Source: Phycisphaeraceae bacterium
GTDB taxonomy: Bacteria; Planctomycetota; Phycisphaerae; Phycisphaerales; Phycisphaeraceae
Assembly: GCA_020849625.1 (NCBI GenBank)
Contig: JADLFV010000146.1
Location: forward strand, 1 to 64,000
Length of the DNA: 64,000 nucleotides
Direction: 5' to 3'
Shown here: positions 59,144-64,000 of the stretch, one piece after another
Layout: each line of letters opens with the position of its first letter
How positions within the stretch are numbered: the first letter of the stretch is position 1
Translations under genes and position numbers: made by a program
Notes under the pieces: generated by a model
The model's input: only the letters and a program-made list of their open reading frames with translations
Database searches by the model: none
What the model was told of the DNA's origin: nothing

Positions 59144-60325
59144 TCATCGACTCCAGCGATGGCGGGCCGTGTCCAGGAAGTAACGGTAATCATCCAATTT
59201 CACTTCCGGGGGCACCTTGTGATCGCAGCAGGGGATGAACCCGCCTTCCATCACCAGGGGCGTCAGGCGGTCGATTTCATCGGAGATCGCCTTCCGCGAT
59301 TGCCAGAGGATGCGCTTGTCGAACCCGCCGATCATGCGCAGGTCGCGCCCGAAGCGCTTGCGCAGGGCTACGGGGTCAGCCCCGGTGGTGCCGATCTCGA
59401 TGGGCAGGATGGTGTTCACGCCTGCTTCCAGCCACAGCGGGATCAGATCATCGATGCGGCCATCGCTATCAACGATGATGTGCTCGACGCCCCCGCGACG
59501 CAGCACATTCGTGATCTTTTTATACTGCGGGCTGAGCAACTTCTTGAAGGCATCAGGTGAGATCATGGGGCCGGCGTTGTAGGCCATGTCTTCCCAGATC
59601 AGGCAGGCATCGAACTTGCCGCCACCAGCCAGGGCTCGGCTCAGGGTACCCGCGATGCAGTCGCAGACCGTCTCCAGCATTTCCTCGAGCCAAGCGGGGT
59701 CGTCGTAGATCAGCAGGCTGATCTGTTCAAACCCAAGCCAGTTGCGCAGCCAGCCGTAAACGCTGCCGCCGGGCAGGATCAGCGGATGGCTGCGATTATG
59801 GTCGTGGGTCATCTTCTCAAAAGCAGCATGTTTCTCGGGAGAACGACTGGGTGTCTCGGGATCCAGCCGCCAGGCGTAATGTTGTTTCCATGAGTCGCGG
59901 TCAGTCAACGTGTAGCCTTCGGTCGCAGGCAGGGCGGTACCGTGACGGCTTCTCCGCACGTGCGTGCCGTCGGGGATCTGGGCCAGTTCGGTGTCGCGGT
60001 CCTGGCTGATCATGTACTCATCAAAAAATGGCTGCAGCCCGACGCGCCAGCCGCCGGGGCTGACCATGCCGCGATCGATGGGGCCTGTGCCGTCGGTCTT
60101 TTCAGGGCAGACGTAATAGCGCATAAACCCGTCGAGGTCGAAATAGTCATCGCTATTGAGGGCATTGACAGAGCGCGGCAAACCCTGTTCATACCAGTTA
60201 TCAAGCGTTTCCGGCCAATAGCCAAGGTCCATCATGAGGACGCGATCGAAACTGCCACCACTGAGCGCGGCATTGAAGCGTTGTCGGACGGTCGTGGCTG
60301 TTGAGCCGGAAGTAAGATTAGACAT
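59144..60325 (-). CDS. URO-D-family protein (2)
   Basis: 393-residue second member of the uroporphyrinogen decarboxylase-like family, only distantly similar to the one at 56381. Landmarks are MMDLGYWPETLDNWY (about 30-44), LPGGSVYGWLRNWLG (about 183-197), IWEDMAYNAGPMISPD (about 247-262), HIIVDSDGRIDDLIP (about 284-298) and PCCDHKVPPEV near the end, where two Cys and a His may bind metal. Similar planctomycete proteins occur in glycan loci, where their function is not known. Confidence 0.8.
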   Translation of the reverse strand: MSNLTSGSTATTVRQRFNAALSGGSFDRVLMMDLGYWPETLDNWYEQGLPRSVNALNSDDYFDLDGFMRYYVCPEKTDGTGPIDRGMVSPGGWRVGLQPFFDEYMISQDRDTELAQIPDGTHVRRSRHGTALPATEGYTLTDRDSWKQHYAWRLDPETPSRSPEKHAAFEKMTHDHNRSHPLILPGGSVYGWLRNWLGFEQISLLIYDDPAWLEEMLETVCDCIAGTLSRALAGGGKFDACLIWEDMAYNAGPMISPDAFKKLLSPQYKKITNVLRRGGVEHIIVDSDGRIDDLIPLWLEAGVNTILPIEIGTTGADPVALRKRFGRDLRMIGGFDKRILWQSRKAISDEIDRLTPLVMEGGFIPCCDHKVPPEVKLDDYRYFLDTARHRWSR

Positions 60326-60340
60326 ACATGTATCTCCATG

Positions 60341-61270
60341 TCATTGTCCATCAGTCACGGAAGCGGCAAAAGCCTCGACCTCGGCCTGCGAGGGCAGCGA
60401 GGGTTGAGCGCCCATTTTGGTGCAGGCCAAAGCGCCGGCCAGTCGTGCCCAGCGAATGGCATCGATCATGTCGCGACCGTCACCAAGCGCCACGGCCAGT
60501 GCGCCGGTGAATGCGTCGCCGGCAGCGGTGGTGTCCACGGGCTCGACCTTGACCGAGGGCACGAACTGGCGGCCCTGCCGCGTCATCCATAAGGCGCCTT
60601 TATCGCCCATCTTCACCACCAGTTCGTGCAGGCCACGCTCCAGCAAAGCGGCGGCGGCTGCGATAGCTTCGTCCAGGTTGTTTACCGGTTTACCGCTGAG
60701 TGTGGCCAGTTCCGTTTCGTTGGGTGAAACAATATCGCAGTTCAGCAGCAGTTCATCGGGCAGATTGTCGGCAGCGGGTGCGGGATCGAGAATGACACGC
60801 ACACCGGCCAAACGAGCGCGGCGGGCGGCCTCGGTGTTCACTTCCACCGGCGTGTCCAGTTGCAGCATCATCACATCCGCCCACTGAAACAGCTCGTCGC
60901 TGGCCGGGAGCGTGATCTGATGATTGGCGCCGGGGCCGACCATGATGGCGTTCTGAGCACTCTGTTTTTCTAGCAGGATCACTGCCGTGCCGGTGCCGCG
61001 CGAGCCTGTGCGCAGGTGATCGCAGTCGATGCCTTCGGCAGTCAGGGCCTTACGGATGGAATTGCCGAAGGCGTCCGGCCCGACGCAGCCGATGAAGCGC
61101 ACTTCGCCACCGAGCCGCGCAGCAGCAACGGCTGCATTAGCGCCTTTTCCGCCGTGGACCAGTTGCACGTCTTCAATCAGGATCGTCTCGCCGGGTGAGG
61201 GCAGACGGCGCAGGGGGGCGACGACGTCCATGTTGGCGCTGCCTATGACCAGGATGTTCGCCATACTCAA
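60341..61270 (-). CDS. rbsK: Ribokinase
   Basis: 309-residue PfkB-family kinase phosphorylating ribose at O5. N-terminal GSANMDVV, first PfkB signature GGKGANAAVAAARLGG (about 41-56), SPNETEL in the lid-adjacent loop, and the catalytic DTTAAGDAFTGAL (about 247-259) with the base Asp. Downstream of the second sulfatase and 15 bp before URO-D gene 2. The nucleoside hydrolase further upstream would release ribose, so nucleoside salvage is a coherent job. Start could be ATG 61270 or 61264. Confidence 0.92.
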   Translation of the reverse strand: MSMANILVIGSANMDVVAPLRRLPSPGETILIEDVQLVHGGKGANAAVAAARLGGEVRFIGCVGPDAFGNSIRKALTAEGIDCDHLRTGSRGTGTAVILLEKQSAQNAIMVGPGANHQITLPASDELFQWADVMMLQLDTPVEVNTEAARRARLAGVRVILDPAPAADNLPDELLLNCDIVSPNETELATLSGKPVNNLDEAIAAAAALLERGLHELVVKMGDKGALWMTRQGRQFVPSVKVEPVDTTAAGDAFTGALAVALGDGRDMIDAIRWARLAGALACTKMGAQPSLPSQAEVEAFAASVTDGQ

Positions 61271-61289
61271 TCGCTCCGGTAAGTTCGGG

Positions 61290-62666
61290 TCATGGTTGCG
61301 GCAAAGTCATCGGGCGTGTTCGATCGCGTTCGATGGACTGCGTCCAGGCGGTCAGGGCTGCGTTCATATCCGCGACGCGCTGCGGGTTCTGCTCAGCCAG
61401 GTCATTATTTTCGCCGGGATCGTCACGCAGGTTGAACAGCATGGGCGGCAGGTCTGATTCTTCGGTGACGACATTGCGACTGACAAAGGGACGCACCAGT
61501 TTCCAGTCACCGTCACGCATGGCGGCGTTGTGAGAATAGATAGGCTGGCCGCGATTCCACTGCCAGAAGCGCACGGGATCGGGCGCGGTATCGCCGCTGG
61601 CCAGGGCGTCGAGCACGTTGCGGCCGTTGAAATCGAGCGATTCGGGCAGGTTGATTCCACAAGCTGCGGTTAGAGTGGGCAGGAAGTCGATGAAGCTGAC
61701 GAGCGTGTCGTTATCAGCCGGTTGCAGATGTCCAGGCCAGCGGATGATCATGGGCACGTGGATGCCGCCTTCGTGGATGGTGTACTTGGTGCCGCGGAGA
61801 TCGCAGTTGAAGCGTTCGCCGGGGATGGGGTCGGGGCCGTTGTCGCTGGTGAAGATGACGATGGTGTTGTCAGCGAGGCCGAGGTTATCCAGTACATCGA
61901 GCACCCGTCCGATGCCGCGATCCAGCACATCGATCATGGCGTAAATGGTGGCGATGTTCTCGTCGAAGCCCTTGTCTTTGTAGAAATCAACCAGCTCCTG
62001 CGGGGCATTGAGCGGCCGATGCGGAGCATAATGAGCCAGGTGCAGGAAGAACGGCTGATCGCGATGGCGGCTGAGATAGTCGATGGCCAGATCGGTGAAG
62101 TGATCGGTCAGGTAGCGGTCGTCAAAGTGTTGGATCTGATCGCCGATGAACAGGTCGTAATTGAAGTAGCTCTGGATGTTGATGTCTTCGGTGAAGCCGC
62201 AGAACTCCTGAAAGCCTCGGCGCAAGGGATGATGATCGGGGCCGTCGCCGCAGTGCCATTTACCGACCATGCCGGTGGCATAGCCGTTGGCGGCAAAGAC
62301 GTCGGCGATGGTGGTTTCATCGAGTCGCAGGCGGGTCAGGCCGGTATTTTTGTTGAGAGCGATGACGCCGGTGCGATGGGGGTATCGGCCGGTGAGCATG
62401 GCGGCGCGGGCGGGTGCGCAGACGGCGGAAGCGGAATAGCCGCGGGTGAGGCGAATACTCTGCTGGGCCAGTTGATCGAGTCGCGGCGTGCGGGTGATGC
62501 CGCCATTGATGCGGGATAAGTCGCCGAAGGCCATGTCGTCAGCCAGGATGAGCAGAACGTTGGGTTTGACCTGTTGCGGTGGGGCGGCAGCCAGCAGGTT
62601 GGGCGAAGCACAGACAGCCAGCCCCAGTGCGGTGGAGCCCAGGAACCGTCGCGGTTTGCTGCTCAT
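61290..62666 (-). CDS. Sulfatase (formylglycine type, 2) with Tat-like signal
   Basis: 458-residue exported sulfatase. N-terminal SSKPRRFLGSTALGLAV has a twin-arginine-like RRFL motif, unlike the Sec-type signal of sulfatase 1. Metal residues LADDMAFGD, maturation motif CAPAR (Cys83-Arg87), GKWHCGDGPDHH, and FTSDNGPDP follow. It is the kind of sulfatase that cuts galactose- or glucosamine-type sulfates; specificity is not readable. Followed 19 bp later by ribokinase. Confidence 0.93.
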   Translation of the reverse strand: MSSKPRRFLGSTALGLAVCASPNLLAAAPPQQVKPNVLLILADDMAFGDLSRINGGITRTPRLDQLAQQSIRLTRGYSASAVCAPARAAMLTGRYPHRTGVIALNKNTGLTRLRLDETTIADVFAANGYATGMVGKWHCGDGPDHHPLRRGFQEFCGFTEDINIQSYFNYDLFIGDQIQHFDDRYLTDHFTDLAIDYLSRHRDQPFFLHLAHYAPHRPLNAPQELVDFYKDKGFDENIATIYAMIDVLDRGIGRVLDVLDNLGLADNTIVIFTSDNGPDPIPGERFNCDLRGTKYTIHEGGIHVPMIIRWPGHLQPADNDTLVSFIDFLPTLTAACGINLPESLDFNGRNVLDALASGDTAPDPVRFWQWNRGQPIYSHNAAMRDGDWKLVRPFVSRNVVTEESDLPPMLFNLRDDPGENNDLAEQNPQRVADMNAALTAWTQSIERDRTRPMTLPQP

Positions 62667-62768
62667 GGTGTTCCTCTCAACAGAATAGATCAGAACACGC
62701 CATGATACTCACCACGGCGTCACGGTGCGTGATTGAGAACCAGACCCGAATCAAGCACTGACCCAGGC

Positions 62769-63836
62769 TCAACGTTGCGGTGAGAAATGTCGCGTAACAG
62801 GTGGCGGCAGGGTGACCACGACCGGTTTGCGATGTTCGCCCGGAGGCTGAATGCACAGCGTCAGGATCGCGTGCAACACCCGGCTACGCTGCTGCTCGGG
62901 CAGGATCAGGTAGCGCTGCGAGCCGTCGGACTGCGAATGGAACAGTACGATGCCCTGCTCATCCACGTGGACCTGGCCGGGTTCCGAGAGCTGGAAGTAA
63001 CCGGCCTCGGGACGCACGGCAGCCAACACGGTGGCGGGGTCCCAGCACGGCCGATCGTAAGGCATGGGTCGATAGCTGCAATAGGCGTCTGCCACGGGGT
63101 GATGCGGGCAGAAGTTATAGTCGCTTTCGATGCTGGTGGCTGGATAGAGCAGAATCTCGCCGATCTCAAAACCGCAGAATAGCACCGGGGCCGGGCAATG
63201 ATTGAAGAAGCGGGCCGCGGCGGGGGCATCGCTGTGGATGTTGTATTCGCGGTTCTCCATCGTGGGATGCTGCTGGACCTGGCTGCTGAAGTTGGCAGCC
63301 ATGGCGACGACCTGGCGGACCTTGCGGCGGACCAAGGCCGTGCCATCGAGCGGGCTGTGGTCATCGGCAGGTGAATCGAGCAGGCGGGCCATGTTGGTGG
63401 CGAACCCGATCATCACCAGCACGACGGAGCGATCGGGCTGACCGGCCAGCAGGCGGCGCAGCATGGGGACGGCATCTTCGTAGCTGCCCTCGGCGTGCGT
63501 GCGCCGATAGAGCGGTCGGCCGTTGTGCTGGAGACTGGAGATCTGCCGGATGAATGTGCGATCGTTGGGCGTGACACCATCGCGGACGACGCCGATGGGG
63601 ATTTCACCGCGGCCGTAGAAGGTGTTGACCACGTCGGTGTAAACGGCTGCCCAGGGATTGTCCTTGCTGATGGCAACGCCGAGCAGTTGACACTCGCCGC
63701 GCGACTGGAGCGCGTGGATCAGGGCCAAAGCCAATGCGTCGTCGATATCGTTGCCCATGTCCGTGTCGAGGATCAGGGGCACGGGCGTTGCATCGGGCGG
63801 TGTTGTGGAAAAATTGGGTGCGGACATAGGAATCAC
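62769..63836 (-). CDS. Nucleoside hydrolase (IUNH family)
   Basis: 355-residue hydrolase of ribonucleosides to base and ribose. The Ca2+-binding motif near the N-terminus is DTDMGNDIDDALAL (24-37), a variant of DTDPGxDD. MIGFATNMARLL and NREYNIHSDAPAAARFF (typical NxxxDPxAA-like substrate segment) follow. Cytoplasmic; no signal. It lies upstream of a sulfatase and ribokinase on the same strand, forming a plausible nucleoside-to-ribose-phosphate path. ATG 63836 or the ATG four codons later may be the start. Confidence 0.85.
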   Translation of the reverse strand: MIPMSAPNFSTTPPDATPVPLILDTDMGNDIDDALALALIHALQSRGECQLLGVAISKDNPWAAVYTDVVNTFYGRGEIPIGVVRDGVTPNDRTFIRQISSLQHNGRPLYRRTHAEGSYEDAVPMLRRLLAGQPDRSVVLVMIGFATNMARLLDSPADDHSPLDGTALVRRKVRQVVAMAANFSSQVQQHPTMENREYNIHSDAPAAARFFNHCPAPVLFCGFEIGEILLYPATSIESDYNFCPHHPVADAYCSYRPMPYDRPCWDPATVLAAVRPEAGYFQLSEPGQVHVDEQGIVLFHSQSDGSQRYLILPEQQRSRVLHAILTLCIQPPGEHRKPVVVTLPPPVTRHFSPQR

Positions 63837-63844
63837 TCGATTGC

Positions 63845-64000
63845 TTATTCGGGGTTACTGCCGGGCATAATTTTCAGGTCATCGATGCGGCCGGCGAAGA
63901 CGTGACCGAGGGTGGCAGGGACGCCTTCAGGCGCGGTGGCAGTGGTGCCGGGTCCGTAGCTTTTGGTCTGCGCTTGCGGCTGGCCGTCGATGGTCATGCT
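63845..64000 (-). CDS. C-terminal end of a LamG-type protein (cut by window end)
   Basis: 51 residues in frame to a TAA, entering from the window edge. GHVFAGRIDDLKIMPGSN is the closing strand pattern of LamG/concanavalin-like domains, and GPGTTATAPEGVPATLG is a typical preceding loop. It is read on the minus strand, 9 bp upstream of the nucleoside hydrolase start codon, so likely the same operon. Confidence 0.65.
   Translation of the reverse strand, partial: SMTIDGQPQAQTKSYGPGTTATAPEGVPATLGHVFAGRIDDLKIMPGSNPE

Overview
The window looks like one chromosomal stretch of a GC-rich PVC-group bacterium, most likely Planctomycetota and probably close to Phycisphaerae. This placement is inferred from gene content, not from a marker gene. 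The content includes Cys-type sulfatases, BNR sialidases, neutral-ceramidase-like proteins, a 59-residue Hc1/histone-H1-like protein, a NuoG without N7-type cysteines, LpxD plus TolC/MacAB-type genes (so a Gram-negative envelope), and many 4-bp ATGA/GTGA gene overlaps.

Layout. (1) 0.3-34.4 kb is a dense catabolic block: an FGGY kinase and ceramidase-like gene diverge from a DeoR regulator followed by NagA-like, NagB-like, DapA/NanA-like and class III aminotransferase genes. A minus-strand run (20.9 to 8.8 kb) then encodes a GntR-LacI hybrid regulator, exported LamG-like, beta-propeller and sialidase proteins, a putative exported hydrolase and a sodium/solute symporter. A divergent plus-strand operon carries two Gfo/Idh/MocA oxidoreductases, two SDRs and an HpcH-type aldolase. 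Next come a histidine kinase, a periplasmic binding protein and a TonB-dependent receptor, then a LacI regulator, an M20 peptidase and an MBL hydrolase. The block is bracketed by two same-orientation remnants of an ISL3-type transposase (window start and 34.76-35.05 kb). (2) 35-56 kb is mostly housekeeping: lpxD, nuoG, gmhA, neuB, tRNA-Lys(UUU), two beta-helix paralogues, cbiM-cbiQ-cbiO, a mini-histone, a FabZ-like gene, a corrinoid-activation/homocysteine-methyltransferase/DUF1638 module, and an adaptor-ABC-outer-membrane efflux set. (3) 56.4-64 kb is a second minus-strand catabolic run: two URO-D-family proteins, two sulfatases, ribokinase, a nucleoside hydrolase and a cut-off LamG-type protein.

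The most unusual signal is not a gene. About a dozen spacers, plus parts of several coding sequences, hold short-period repeats (usually exactly 7 bp, sometimes 8-10 bp), many arranged as a left arm, a spacer and a reverse-complement right arm. Each locus has its own unit sequence but shares the same architecture. They are dense from 34.4 to 54.2 kb, occur at both edges of the IS-bracketed block, and were not seen inside it. They run into the reading frames of cbiM, a tolC-like gene and a macA-like gene, and occupy the start region of lpxD.

Inferred roles: the first third harvests and breaks down an amino-sugar or sialic-acid-like or otherwise modified glycan, and the last 8 kb deals with sulfated glycans and nucleosides. 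All functions are from sequence reading only; no searches were run.
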